From: Leptobacterium sp964389205
GTDB lineage: Bacteria > Bacteroidota > Bacteroidia > Flavobacteriales > Flavobacteriaceae
Assembly (NCBI GenBank): GCA_964389205.1
Contig: CAYMDH010000008.1
Span: 27,696-91,695 of the forward strand
Direction of reading: 5' to 3'
DNA: 64,000 nucleotides
Made by a program: the position numbers and the translations under genes. The notes under the pieces were generated by a model. That model ran no database searches. It was given only the letters and a program-made list of their open reading frames with translations, and had not been told where the DNA came from. Of the stretch, positions 34,244-43,143 are shown piece after piece. How positions within the stretch are numbered: position 1 is the first letter of the stretch; each line of letters starts with the position of its first letter.

Positions 34244-34840
34244 ATGAAGAAAAAAATATTAGAAGTAGCACTCCACGAACATACTACGATCAATAAAAAA
34301 ATAGACGATTTTATAAGTGCGCAATTCATCTATATTACTACAATATTGACTTTTGCGTCAAGTTTTATATACGTCGCTTATGAAAGCAAACAAGAAGATT
34401 CTAGTTATTACGAGTATGTTCAATTTTTACCTTATCTATTTATCATCATAGCTCCTGTTTTCATGTTTAAATTTAATAGAACTGTGATTCTTCATGGGTA
34501 TAGATATGCTATAGAAGAAAGAATCAATATGTTAATAGGTAAAAATGTAAAGATTGGGGGATATCTTACTAAAGAAAAACTACTCAATACAAATCCTTTT
34601 TCTATAAGTATTTTTATTACTATAGCACTAGCAATAGGTATAAGTATTGTTTATTGTCATAGATTTCAGGAACATTTTTGGAATTTCAATTTTTTTATTC
34701 AAGCTATTATTTTAATAATTGGGAGTACTGCTTTCATTATAATAAATAATAAAGCATTTATGAAAGGGTATAACTTTGCCGTTCTTCTATATGACAAAGA
34801 TCATGCGTTATTAAAACGTTCTACAAAAAAGAAAACCTAG
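34244..34840 (+). CDS. Unknown four-helix membrane protein
   Basis: A 198-residue protein with an amphipathic N-terminal helix (about 1-25) and four hydrophobic segments at about 28-47, 63-80, 116-138 and 146-168. A loop has the positively charged pattern FNRTVILHGYRYAIEERINM between helix pairs. The C-terminal tail is basic (KRSTKKKT). I find no named family. The start is six bases after the coiled-coil gene, suggesting that they act as a pair. A function such as a transport or signal complex would be speculation. Confidence 0.6.
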   Translation: MKKKILEVALHEHTTINKKIDDFISAQFIYITTILTFASSFIYVAYESKQEDSSYYEYVQFLPYLFIIIAPVFMFKFNRTVILHGYRYAIEERINMLIGKNVKIGGYLTKEKLLNTNPFSISIFITIALAIGISIVYCHRFQEHFWNFNFFIQAIILIIGSTAFIIINNKAFMKGYNFAVLLYDKDHALLKRSTKKKT

Positions 34841-34864
34841 CTATTAGTTGTACAATAACTAATC

Positions 34865-34898
34865 TTCGCTGGTTTACAATTCGTAAACCCTATCTTTG
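34865..34898 (+). promoter_or_regulatory. Candidate promoter of the second RhlE helicase
   Basis: TATCTTTG (34891-34898) matches TAnnTTTG and is followed by C. TTCG at 34865-34868 is a weak -33 candidate with a spacer of 22 bases. The ATG is 23 bases after the -7 element. Confidence 0.42.
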
Positions 34899-34920
34899 CG
34901 AGAATAGTATAAGAATATAT

Positions 34921-36156
34921 ATGTCATTTAAAGAATTACAACTAAACAAACCTATTGTAAAAGCTATTACAGAAAAAGGATATACAACTCCTACTCCTAT
35001 TCAAAACAAGGCAATTCCTGCCATCTTAGCAAAAAAAGATATTATTGCTTCTGCACAAACGGGCACTGGTAAAACGGCTGCTTTTGCATTGCCTATTTTG
35101 CAATTGTTATTTGATAAACAAGACGCTCCTAAGAAAGGAAAAAAAATTAGAGTTTTAATTGTTTGCCCAACAAGAGAATTAGCTATACAAATAGAAGACA
35201 ACTTTAAAACGTATAGCAAGTATACTAATTTAAGAAGTACTGCGGTTTTTGGAGGTGCTTCTATAGAACCACAAATTGAAGTTATTAAAAAAGGGATTGA
35301 TATTTTAATTGCAACTCCTGGAAGGTTATTAGATTTACATAAACAAGCTATTATTCATCTAAATTATATCGAAACATTAGTTTTAGATGAAGCAGATTTG
35401 ATGCTGGATATGGGGTTCATTGATGATGTAAAAAAAATAGAACGTCTATGTCCAGATGAAAAACAAATTTTATTGTTTTCTGCAACAATGCCACATAAAG
35501 TAATTCAATTAGCAAATACCATTTTAAATACTCCAAAAGAGATTAGTATTAGGGCAAATTCTATAGCTACTAAAAATGTAAATCAGTTATTATACTATAC
35601 ACCGAAACCAAAAAAGATTGAACTTTGTTTGCATTTATTACGAAATACGATAAAAGGCACCATTCTTATCTTTAGACGTACCAAATATGGGGTAGATAAA
35701 CTAGAATCTGTACTATTTAAAAATAACTATGAAGCAGTTAGTATTCATGGAGATAAAACCCAAAGTGCTAGACAAGAAGCATTAAACGTTTTTAAAAAAG
35801 GTGCTGCTTCTATTCTTATTGCTACAGATGTAGCTGCGCGCGGTATTGATATTGATTCATTAGATGCTGTTATTAATTTTGATTTACCTAATGTCCCTGA
35901 AACTTATATACACCGTATTGGAAGAACTGGAAGAGCTGGTAAAATAGGAGTTTCCTATTCTTTTTGTTCTGCAGATGAAAAAGCATATGTAACCCATATA
36001 GAGAAGTTAACTCATACGTCCATTACTATTGAAGAAGATCATCCATATCCTTTAGATCCAAAAGCAAAACCTGAAGTACATAAAAAACCTGGAAGTAAGC
36101 ATAGGAAAGGAAGGAAATCACAAGCATCTAAAAAGAAGAAAAAAAGATGGTATTAA
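34921..36156 (+). CDS. DEAD-box ATP-dependent RNA helicase, RhlE type (second copy)
   Basis: A 411-residue paralogue of the helicase at 1845. In order: Q motif (GYTTPTPIQ), Walker A AQTGTGKT, PTREL, TPGR, DEAD (near 155), SAT, then ARGID and HRIGRTGRAG. The tail is basic (HRKGRKSQASKKKKKRWY), differing from the Asn-rich tail of the first copy, which may give different RNA or ribosome targets. It is preceded by its own promoter-like element and stands apart from its neighbours. Confidence 0.92.
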   Translation: MSFKELQLNKPIVKAITEKGYTTPTPIQNKAIPAILAKKDIIASAQTGTGKTAAFALPILQLLFDKQDAPKKGKKIRVLIVCPTRELAIQIEDNFKTYSKYTNLRSTAVFGGASIEPQIEVIKKGIDILIATPGRLLDLHKQAIIHLNYIETLVLDEADLMLDMGFIDDVKKIERLCPDEKQILLFSATMPHKVIQLANTILNTPKEISIRANSIATKNVNQLLYYTPKPKKIELCLHLLRNTIKGTILIFRRTKYGVDKLESVLFKNNYEAVSIHGDKTQSARQEALNVFKKGAASILIATDVAARGIDIDSLDAVINFDLPNVPETYIHRIGRTGRAGKIGVSYSFCSADEKAYVTHIEKLTHTSITIEEDHPYPLDPKAKPEVHKKPGSKHRKGRKSQASKKKKKRWY

Positions 36157-36249
36157 TTTATTTTAATATTGTAAACTGATAGAAAATAACGTTTTGTATC
36201 ATCTAAAAACTATTTCTTATTTTTAACACATTAACCAAACTTCTTATTT

Positions 36250-36645
36250 ATGAATAATTCAAAACTTAATAACTTTGGCCTAGCTATTTTACGTATTAGT
36301 TTTTCTTCTTTAATGCTAGTACATGGTTTACCTAGAGTTAACATGCTTTTTGGTGGTGGAGAAGTTAAATTCCCTAGTGTTTTAGGCCTAAGCCCTACTT
36401 TCTCATTAATCCTTACTATATTAGGAGAAGTAGTATGTCCTATTCTTATTATCATCGGTTTCAAAACAAAATGGGTAGCTATTCCTGCTTTTATAACCAT
36501 GTTTGTAGCTGCTTTTGTTTATTTAGGAGATGCTCCACTTGCAAAAAAAGAACTGGCATTGTTGTATATGTTTGCTTTTTTAGCAATTGCATTTCTTGGA
36601 GCTGGAAAATATAGTTTAGATGGCTTAATGAATAAAAAAAGATAG
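36250..36645 (+). CDS. DoxX-family membrane protein
   Basis: A 131-residue protein of about four transmembrane helices (about 11-27, 53-73, 76-95, 100-120). The family signature is FGLAILRISFSSLMLVHGLP at the N-terminus and ILGEVVCPILIIIGFKTKW in the second and third helices. The family takes part in redox or sulfur-linked membrane processes; the specific role here is unknown. Three bases separate its stop from the start of the cyclase gene, suggesting cotranscription. Confidence 0.85.
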   Translation: MNNSKLNNFGLAILRISFSSLMLVHGLPRVNMLFGGGEVKFPSVLGLSPTFSLILTILGEVVCPILIIIGFKTKWVAIPAFITMFVAAFVYLGDAPLAKKELALLYMFAFLAIAFLGAGKYSLDGLMNKKR

Positions 36646-36648
36646 CTT

Positions 36649-37746
36649 TTGCTTTCACCTAAAAATAAAAGAAATCTACGCCGAATCATTCCTGTTGCTA
36701 TAATTTGGTTTTTCTTTGGCATGCTCTATGTGCTTATAGAAAAAGGGATTTTAGCTGATTTAACAATATACCCATCAACAAACACAAACTATAGTTTTAA
36801 AAATTCTATAATGATTACAAGCATAAGTTCGTTTCTAACAGGTATGTTAATTGGTGCTTTAGAAATTTGTTATTTATATCGTTTGTTTAATAGGTTCAGT
36901 TTTGGTGTGAAAATGGCTTTAAAAACCATTATTTATATGGTTTTTATAATTTTATTTCTGTTAATCCTCTCTTTAATATCTAATAGTGTTACTTCTAAAT
37001 TATCACTTACAGATCCATTAGTAATACAAGCTGTAGAATATTTTGTTCGAGATTTTGCTTTTTGGAGTGTAGCCTTATATATAGGATCTATGATTATTAT
37101 ATCTCTTTTTGTTCTAGAAGTAAGTAATAATTTAGGTTCTGGAGTTTTAGGAGATTTTTTAACTGGGAAATATCATAAACCAATACAAGAAGCTCGGATA
37201 TTTATGTTTTTAGATATGAAATCATCTACTACAATTGCTGAAAATTTAGGACATGTAAAATATTTTAAATTATTAAATGCCTACTATGCTGCTATGGGCA
37301 GTGCTATTGTAGATTCTTTAGGAGAAATATATCAATACGTTGGTGATGAAATAGTTGTTTCATGGCCTTTACAAAAGGGATTAAAAAATTATAATTGCAT
37401 CTGTTGTTTCTTTAGAATTAAAGAGCAGTTCAAAAAGAGAGCAAAAAAATTCGAAAGAGATTTTGGTATCGTTCCAACATTTAAAGCTGGTTTTCACTAC
37501 GGAACAGTAACTACAGGAGAGATTGGGGAGGTAAAAAAAGAAATACTTTTTACAGGAGATGTATTAAATACAACAGCAAGAATTCAAAGTTTATGTAATG
37601 AATTTAATGCAGAATTACTTATTTCAGGAAAACTACTTTCAAAACTAGAATTGCCAAACACCTTTAACACAACAAATTTGGGAGAAAAAGAATTAAGAGG
37701 AAAAGGTATAAAAGTATTAATTCATAGTATTGAAGAACAAGATTAA
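36649..37746 (+). CDS. Membrane class III adenylate/guanylate cyclase
   Basis: A 365-residue protein starting at TTG, three bases after the DoxX stop. Residues about 10-160 form four transmembrane helices (around 13-31, 50-75, 88-112, 132-155). The class III catalytic domain spans about 180-360, with the metal aspartates in MFLDMKSST (near residue 188) and YVGDEIVVSW, and a C-terminal GEKELRGKG typical of cyclase homology domains. Substrate-specifying residues cannot be judged with certainty by eye, so cAMP or cGMP is open. A LacI-type regulator is convergent but not evidently related. Confidence 0.82.
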   Translation: MLSPKNKRNLRRIIPVAIIWFFFGMLYVLIEKGILADLTIYPSTNTNYSFKNSIMITSISSFLTGMLIGALEICYLYRLFNRFSFGVKMALKTIIYMVFIILFLLILSLISNSVTSKLSLTDPLVIQAVEYFVRDFAFWSVALYIGSMIIISLFVLEVSNNLGSGVLGDFLTGKYHKPIQEARIFMFLDMKSSTTIAENLGHVKYFKLLNAYYAAMGSAIVDSLGEIYQYVGDEIVVSWPLQKGLKNYNCICCFFRIKEQFKKRAKKFERDFGIVPTFKAGFHYGTVTTGEIGEVKKEILFTGDVLNTTARIQSLCNEFNAELLISGKLLSKLELPNTFNTTNLGEKELRGKGIKVLIHSIEEQD

Positions 37747-37765
37747 GTAATATGATGATATTACG

Positions 37766-38776
37766 TTATCCATTTTTTACTGATGCTCTGGTTATCAATT
37801 CAACAGGGAATTCAAGGTGGTTTTGAGCGATTCTTTTTTGTTCCATGAGCGCCATCATAACATTTAAAGCCATTTCAATAATTGCATTTTTTGGTTGAGA
37901 AACTGCTGTTACTGGTGGAGATACATATCGCAACAATTCTTGATCATCAAAACTAATTAATGAAATATCTTCAGGAATTTTTAAATTCAACTCCCTCAAT
38001 GCACGCATAACACCAAAGGCAATAAGATTATTCATTGCAAAAATTGCAGTAGGTTTGCTCTCTTCTTTAAGCAATCGCAATGTTTGAATATAACCGTTTT
38101 GTTCTGTAAAGGATGATCCTACTAACCACTGTTTTGCACCGGTTATTTTATGTATGGTGTCTGTAAAGCCTTTAAGTCTGTTTTGATTAGACATTGCATG
38201 TCGAGTTCCTTGAATACATGCTATTTTTGTATGCCCTTTTTTAAGTAAGTATTTGGTGGCGTCAACAGCTCCTTGATAATTATTTGCCCCAACAAATGGA
38301 ATGGGAGATTCATGTATATGTCTATCTATAAATACAATAGGGAATCCTCCCTTGTATAAATCTTCAAGGTATTCTACACTCTTTCCGCTAGGCAAAATAA
38401 ATAACCCATCTACTCCTCTGTCTCTTAAAATACAAACGACTTCTTTTTCTTGCTTAGGATCTTCGCCGCTATCTGCAAAAAGAATAAAATACCCTCTTTT
38501 ACCAGCTTCTTCCATTAAAATACTACATAATTCTGCAAAAAAAGGATTTTTAATACTCGGTAAAACTAATCCTAGCGTGAATGTTTTTTTTAAACGAAAC
38601 CCTCTAGCCGTTTGACTGGGTGTATAATTTAATTCTTTTGCTATCTCTCGTACCTTCTTTGCCGTATTTTCATTAATGCGAAATTCTTTTTCTTTCCCAT
38701 TTAATACCCTAGAAACAATAGAAGTAGATACTCCACATTTTTCTGCAACGGTTTTAATGGTAACTTTTTGATTCAT
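37766..38776 (-). CDS. LacI-family transcriptional regulator
   Basis: A 336-residue repressor-type protein. The N-terminal helix-turn-helix (about 4-25) reads TIKTVAEKCGVSTSIVSRVL, with the hinge NYTPSQTARGFRLKKT. A periplasmic-binding-protein-like sensor domain (about 62-336) follows, with IKNPFFAELC, FIDRH, GHTKIACI and AIFAMNNLIAFG. The effector is probably a sugar or nucleoside; no sugar utilisation locus lies adjacent, so its target is probably elsewhere or autoregulatory. Convergent with the cyclase gene; a perfect 7-bp hairpin, GTAATAT to ATATTAC, lies between them at 37747-37764. Confidence 0.9.
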   Translation of the reverse strand: MNQKVTIKTVAEKCGVSTSIVSRVLNGKEKEFRINENTAKKVREIAKELNYTPSQTARGFRLKKTFTLGLVLPSIKNPFFAELCSILMEEAGKRGYFILFADSGEDPKQEKEVVCILRDRGVDGLFILPSGKSVEYLEDLYKGGFPIVFIDRHIHESPIPFVGANNYQGAVDATKYLLKKGHTKIACIQGTRHAMSNQNRLKGFTDTIHKITGAKQWLVGSSFTEQNGYIQTLRLLKEESKPTAIFAMNNLIAFGVMRALRELNLKIPEDISLISFDDQELLRYVSPPVTAVSQPKNAIIEMALNVMMALMEQKRIAQNHLEFPVELITRASVKNG

Positions 38777-38899
38777 ATTTAATTTAGTATACTTTGTAAA
38801 TCATTGAATTACGCTCTTTCTCAATAAGAAAGAAACTATATTAAACTGAAACGCATAATTATTAGATTAGTATTTAGAAAAGCGAATTTTATATTAATT

Positions 38900-39904
38900 T
38901 TAGGTAATAATTTTTACTAAAAGCTCTTTGAGTACATCTCCATGAGGTAAATTAGTAGCACCAACACCTTTGCTTTTTACATCTGCTTCTCTTAAAAAAG
39001 AAATGATAGCACTAATTTTTTTCATTGGATAATTACGGACTGCTACTTGATACTCTTTTACAAAATAAGGGTTTATTCTAAGTTTGGCAGCTACACTTTT
39101 TGCAGAATGATCATTTAACCCATGATACTGTAATAATTGGCTGAAAAAATTATGCAAAAGAGAGATGGTCACAACCATAGGGTTGTCTTTAGGATTTTGT
39201 CTAAAATAATTTATAATTCGAGTTGCTTTTACTACATCTTTTACTCCTACTGCTTTCCGAAGTTCAAAATTATTATAATCTTTACTAATACCTATATTTT
39301 GTTCTATAAGCTCAGGAGAAATTTGACTCCCAGCCGGAATAATAAGTTGAAGTTTTTCTAATTCGTTATTAATCTTACTAAGGTCTGTCCCTAAATACTC
39401 AACTAGCATTAACGCAGCTTTGGGTGCAATTGTATACTTTTTACCAGCCAAAATTCTTCTAATCCACTCTCCTACCTGGTTTTCATAAAGTTTCTTACTC
39501 TCATATATAACACCAGTTTTTTGAACCGCTTTATATAGTTTTTTTCGCTTATCTATTGTTTTATATTTATAGCATATTACAAGAACGGTAGAAGGTTGTG
39601 GGTTTTCTACATAAGCAGTTAAATTTTCGATAGTTCTTGATAAATCTTGCGCTTCTTTTACGATTACTACTTGTCGTTCTGACATCATAGGATAACGCTT
39701 GGCGTTACTAACAATATCATCTATAGATACATCTCTTCCATATAAAACCATTTGATTAAACCCCTTTTCTTCTTCTAAAAGGATATTCTCTTCCATATAA
39801 TGAGCGATCTTATCTATATAATAAGATTCTTCTCCCATAAGAAAATATATAGGTTTAATATGACCTTGTTTTAGGTCAACAACCAATTGTTTTACTTCAT
39901 CCAT
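38900..39904 (-). CDS. holA: DNA polymerase III delta subunit
   Basis: Clamp-loader subunit that opens the beta sliding clamp at the replication fork. The 334 residues follow the HolA architecture: the N-terminal domain with GHIKPIYFLMGEESYYIDKI, an AAA+-like middle domain with QVVIVKEAQDL and STVLVICYK, and a C-terminal helical collar with DYNNFELRKAVG and NPYFVKEYQVAVRNY. Delta does not need a functional Walker A, and none is seen. Divergent from the solitary HsdR_N protein with only 26 bases between the two starts. Confidence 0.88.
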   Translation of the reverse strand: MDEVKQLVVDLKQGHIKPIYFLMGEESYYIDKIAHYMEENILLEEEKGFNQMVLYGRDVSIDDIVSNAKRYPMMSERQVVIVKEAQDLSRTIENLTAYVENPQPSTVLVICYKYKTIDKRKKLYKAVQKTGVIYESKKLYENQVGEWIRRILAGKKYTIAPKAALMLVEYLGTDLSKINNELEKLQLIIPAGSQISPELIEQNIGISKDYNNFELRKAVGVKDVVKATRIINYFRQNPKDNPMVVTISLLHNFFSQLLQYHGLNDHSAKSVAAKLRINPYFVKEYQVAVRNYPMKKISAIISFLREADVKSKGVGATNLPHGDVLKELLVKIIT

Positions 39905-39930
39905 TTAAAAAATATTCTCATTTTTGCAAT

Positions 39931-40377
39931 GTGCAACAACTCAATTTTTCAAAATATAAGTTTCGATTCAAAAATAGCGAAAATAAACACTATATTTTTG
40001 ATCCTATTCGTAAAAAATTCATCATTTTACAACCAGAAGAATGGGTACGTCAAAATGTTGTTCAATTTTTAATTCATGAGAAACAATATCCAATATCATT
40101 AATTAATGTAGAAAAAAAAATAGAAATTAACGGATTAACAAAACGTTATGACATCATAATTTTTCATCCTGATGGTTCTGTAAACCTTGTCGTTGAATGC
40201 AAATCACCTTCTATAAGTATTAACCAAAAAGTATTTGATCAAATAGCACGATATAATTTGATTTTAAAATCAGATTATTTAATGGTTACCAATGGTCTAC
40301 ACCATATATACTGCAAAATGGATTACAAATTAGAAAAGTATCTTTTTTTAGAGGAAATTCCATCTTATATACGTTAA
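39931..40377 (+). CDS. Solitary HsdR N-terminal-like domain protein
   Basis: A 148-residue protein resembling the N-terminal domain of type I restriction HsdR subunits. EEWVRQNVVQFLIHEKQYP, then RYDIIIFHPDG and LVVECKSPSISI give the PD-(D/E)xK-like nuclease pattern, with D (KRYDII) and ECK. No helicase, HsdM or HsdS is encoded nearby. The start is GTG, and the 26 bases separating it from holA leave room for only a very short leader. The family is widespread in Bacteroidota as a solitary protein, so this is probably a housekeeping nuclease of unknown role rather than restriction. Confidence 0.78.
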   Translation: MQQLNFSKYKFRFKNSENKHYIFDPIRKKFIILQPEEWVRQNVVQFLIHEKQYPISLINVEKKIEINGLTKRYDIIIFHPDGSVNLVVECKSPSISINQKVFDQIARYNLILKSDYLMVTNGLHHIYCKMDYKLEKYLFLEEIPSYIR

Positions 40378-40407
40378 TTTGCAGCTCTTACTCAAATTAA
40401 ACAAACA

Positions 40408-41409
40408 TTGAGGTTTGCTATTGTCATATTAAACTGGAACGGAAGAACACTTCTAGAACAATTTTTACCTTCAGTAATAGCGCATTCTAAAGATGCTGAT
40501 ATTTATATTGCAGATAATGCATCAACAGATGAGTCTGTATCGTATGTAGCTGCAAACTTCCCCTCTGTACAAATTATTCAAAATAAATCTAATGGCGGAT
40601 ATGCTAAGGGATATAATGATGCATTACAAAAAGTAGATACGGATATCTATTGCTTATTAAACTCTGATGTAGAAGTTACAAAAGATTGGCTTGTAGGGGT
40701 TAAAGAAACTTTTGTTTCAAATGAGCAAATAGCAATTGTACAACCTAAAATTCTAGATTATAAAAATAAAGAGTGCTTTGAATATGCAGGTGCTGCAGGA
40801 GGTTTTATTGATCGTTTAGGATATCCTTTTTGTAGAGGCAGGATTTTTCAATCGTTAGAAAAAGATGAAGGTCAGTATAATGATACTATAGAGATTTTTT
40901 GGGCCTCTGGGGCTTGTTTTTTTGTAAAAAGCGATGTGTTTTGGGAAATGGGAGGTTTTGATAAAGATTATTTTGCTCACCAAGAAGAAATAGATTTTTG
41001 CTGGAAAGTAAAGAATAATGATTATAAAGTTTTTTATACAGGAAAATCACATGTCTATCATGTAGGAGGTGCTACCTTAAGTACAATGAATCCAAGAAAA
41101 ACTTTTTTAAATTTTAGAAACTCTCTTTTTTCAATAACTAAAAACCTTCCAAAAAGAAAATTATTCCCAATTCTATTTGTTCGTCTAATTTTGGACGGTA
41201 TTGCTGCCATTCTTTTTCTTTTTCAATTTAAATTCAAGCATTTTTCTGTTATTTTTTTGGCACATATAAGCTTCTATACCAAACTAACAGATGTGTTTAA
41301 AAAGAGAGGTAGAATTCCTAAACGAAAAAAATATTTTGCAACAACATCTATAGTATGGTCATACTTCGTATGTAACAAAAGAAAATTTAACAATTTAATA
41401 AAACATTAA
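40408..41409 (+). CDS. Family 2 glycosyltransferase
   Basis: A 333-residue GT-A fold glycosyltransferase, probably cell-surface polysaccharide or lipid glycosylation. It opens with FAIVILNWNG, followed by YIADNASTDES, the metal-binding-like CLLNSDVEV, then FWASGACFFVKSDVFWEMGGF and HQEEIDFCWK. The C-terminal 60 residues hold one hydrophobic helix (FPILFVRLILDGIAAILFLF), suggesting membrane association. It starts at TTG, 30 bases after the HsdR_N gene, with no better start in frame. Donor and acceptor unknown. Confidence 0.85.
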   Translation: MRFAIVILNWNGRTLLEQFLPSVIAHSKDADIYIADNASTDESVSYVAANFPSVQIIQNKSNGGYAKGYNDALQKVDTDIYCLLNSDVEVTKDWLVGVKETFVSNEQIAIVQPKILDYKNKECFEYAGAAGGFIDRLGYPFCRGRIFQSLEKDEGQYNDTIEIFWASGACFFVKSDVFWEMGGFDKDYFAHQEEIDFCWKVKNNDYKVFYTGKSHVYHVGGATLSTMNPRKTFLNFRNSLFSITKNLPKRKLFPILFVRLILDGIAAILFLFQFKFKHFSVIFLAHISFYTKLTDVFKKRGRIPKRKKYFATTSIVWSYFVCNKRKFNNLIKH

Positions 41410-41442
41410 CGCTCAGGCTTTAATTTGTCTATATCATTTTAA

Positions 41443-41450
41443 TAATTTTG
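41443..41450 (+). promoter_or_regulatory. Candidate -7 element of the OmpA lipoprotein gene
   Basis: TAATTTTG matches TAnnTTTG, 40 bases before the ATG. An upstream TTTG at 41424-41427 is only 15 bases away, shorter than usual, so the -33 partner is doubtful. Confidence 0.4.
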
Positions 41451-41490
41451 AAATTAAACATTAAAAAATTCACTTTACTAGAATAGGATT

Positions 41491-42357
41491 ATGAAAAAAT
41501 TTATTTTATTAGGTGCAAGCGCCGCCATTTTTTTAACATCATGTGTTTCTCAAAAAAAGTTCGCCGACTTAGAAGCGCAACAAAAAGAAACGCAAGACTT
41601 GTTAAACTCAGCTACAGTTAAATTAAACTCTTGTGAATCTGATAAAGCAGCACTAGCAGCAAAAGCAGCGAATTTAGAAGATCAAATTGGTGTTTTAAAG
41701 GCAAATAATGAAGGACTTATCAATAGTTTAGGTGATTTTACTGAATTAACTAAAAAGAGTTCTGAAAACCTTGAGAAATCTTTAGAAAGTATAAAAGAAA
41801 AAGATCTAAGAATTCAAAGATTACAAGATGCTGTTACCAGAAAAGATTCTGTAACACTAGCTATAGTTACTAGCCTTAAAGGGGTATTAGGAAATTTATC
41901 TGATGATGATATTGAAATTAATGTAGAAAAAGGAGTTGTATATGTTTCTATTTCTGATAAACTTTTATTTAAAAGCGGAAGCTATAATATAACTGCAAGA
42001 GCAAAAGAAGTATTAGGTAAAGTAGCAGCCGTAGTTAAAAACAAACCAGATTTTGAATTTTTAGTTGAAGGACATACAGATAATGTTCCAATTAAAAATG
42101 ATGTTTTATTAGACAATTGGGATCTTAGTGTAAAGAGAGCTACCTCTGTAGTTAGAGTTTTACAAAAAGATTTTGGTGTACAACCACAGCGTATGACAGC
42201 TGCAGGAAGGAGTTATTATGTTCCTATCGCTGATAACGATAATGCTAAAGGACGAGCAAGCAATAGAAGAACACGAATAGTAGTACTTCCTAAGTTAGAT
42301 CAATTCTTTAATATGGTTGATGAAGGAATGAAGGAAGCTATTGAAAAAGGAAAATAA
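41491..42357 (+). CDS. OmpA-family outer-membrane lipoprotein
   Basis: A 288-residue protein. The lipoprotein signal (MKKFILLGASAAIFLTSC) has lipobox LTSC. A coiled-coil region (about 25-125) follows, with heptad-like Leu/Ala and many Lys/Glu. The OmpA C-terminal domain (about 150-265) includes FLVEGHTDNVPI, WDLSVKRATSVV and GRASNRRTRIVV. It probably tethers the outer membrane to peptidoglycan. It is followed by a strong bidirectional terminator. Confidence 0.9.
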   Translation: MKKFILLGASAAIFLTSCVSQKKFADLEAQQKETQDLLNSATVKLNSCESDKAALAAKAANLEDQIGVLKANNEGLINSLGDFTELTKKSSENLEKSLESIKEKDLRIQRLQDAVTRKDSVTLAIVTSLKGVLGNLSDDDIEINVEKGVVYVSISDKLLFKSGSYNITARAKEVLGKVAAVVKNKPDFEFLVEGHTDNVPIKNDVLLDNWDLSVKRATSVVRVLQKDFGVQPQRMTAAGRSYYVPIADNDNAKGRASNRRTRIVVLPKLDQFFNMVDEGMKEAIEKGK

Positions 42358-42370
42358 TTATATCTTGATA

Positions 42371-42420
42371 TTAAACTAAAAAAGCGTCGGTATTAAATAT
42401 CGATGCTTTTTTAGTTTAAT
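42371..42420. terminator. Bidirectional terminator between OmpA lipoprotein and DUF2569-like genes
   Basis: A near-perfect inverted repeat of about 24 bases per arm (TTAAACTAAAAAAGC... with ...GCTTTTTTAGTTTAA) spans the gap between two convergent genes. It gives a GC-containing core flanked by A and T runs, and so serves as an intrinsic terminator from both strands. Confidence 0.88.
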
Positions 42421-42436
42421 ATGATCTCTGTGAGTA

Positions 42437-43129
42437 TTATTTTATAAAGGTTTTATTTGTTGATTTTGAATGCGATAAATAATATATCCAGATTAGTCCA
42501 ATTAAGATTGTTACAATCAAATTGAGCGTAATTAATTGTGCGTTAACTATGTTAGAAACTAATGTAGTAATCATTATAAGTACAATATATTTTATCATAT
42601 ATCTAGGAAAACTTTTCTTATAATTAATGAGTAAATAGAGTAATGGTAAACATAAAACCCCTGAAATAAAATTCATTCCGCTTATTAAATACAAGCTATT
42701 TCTCATACTGTTAAAATCAATAGTATCTATACCTTGTAGTTTTGCCAATCCATTACGCGGCATTTTTTCAATAGCTTCAATTTCTTTAAGTACAGGAATA
42801 AAATCATTGAAATAATAAATTATAACAAGAATAGGTTTAATTACTAACCCTGTAGATAATAATAGAAACCACCCATTTAATTTAGGAGGCATTTTATTTT
42901 CGCTTATTTCTAATTTTAATTTTTCCTTATTTTGATTTTCTTGAATAGTTAAGCTCTCGTAAAATGCATTAAGTTGGTTAACAATATCTAGTTGTTTTCT
43001 TTTCTTAAGCTCTTCTATTAAAATAGGAAAAGCTTCTATGTTAAGTTTTTGTGGCTCATTAGACAATTTTTTTAAATCGCTTAACTCCATTCGAGAATAA
43101 TTTTCTTTAATAAAATTTTCATCTATCAT
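42437..43129 (-). CDS. DUF2569-like membrane protein
   Basis: A 230-residue protein with a soluble helical N-terminal part (about 1-80, containing LKKLSNEPQKL and a charged helix) and about four transmembrane helices at 84-105, 145-165, 172-190 and 197-215. PPKLNGWFLLLSTGLVIKPI at the start of the membrane part resembles the DUF2569 motif. The role is unknown. It starts 14 bases downstream of the tsaC stop, so is likely cotranscribed with it. Confidence 0.6.
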   Translation of the reverse strand: MIDENFIKENYSRMELSDLKKLSNEPQKLNIEAFPILIEELKKRKQLDIVNQLNAFYESLTIQENQNKEKLKLEISENKMPPKLNGWFLLLSTGLVIKPILVIIYYFNDFIPVLKEIEAIEKMPRNGLAKLQGIDTIDFNSMRNSLYLISGMNFISGVLCLPLLYLLINYKKSFPRYMIKYIVLIMITTLVSNIVNAQLITLNLIVTILIGLIWIYYLSHSKSTNKTFIK

Positions 43130-43143
43130 ATCAATTTCGCAAA

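Noticed and set aside
37747..37764. Perfect 7-bp hairpin (GTAATAT, loop GATG, ATATTAC) between the cyclase and LacI genes
   Set aside because: No U-run follows on either strand, so I do not call it a terminator; it may be a weak structure or chance palindrome.
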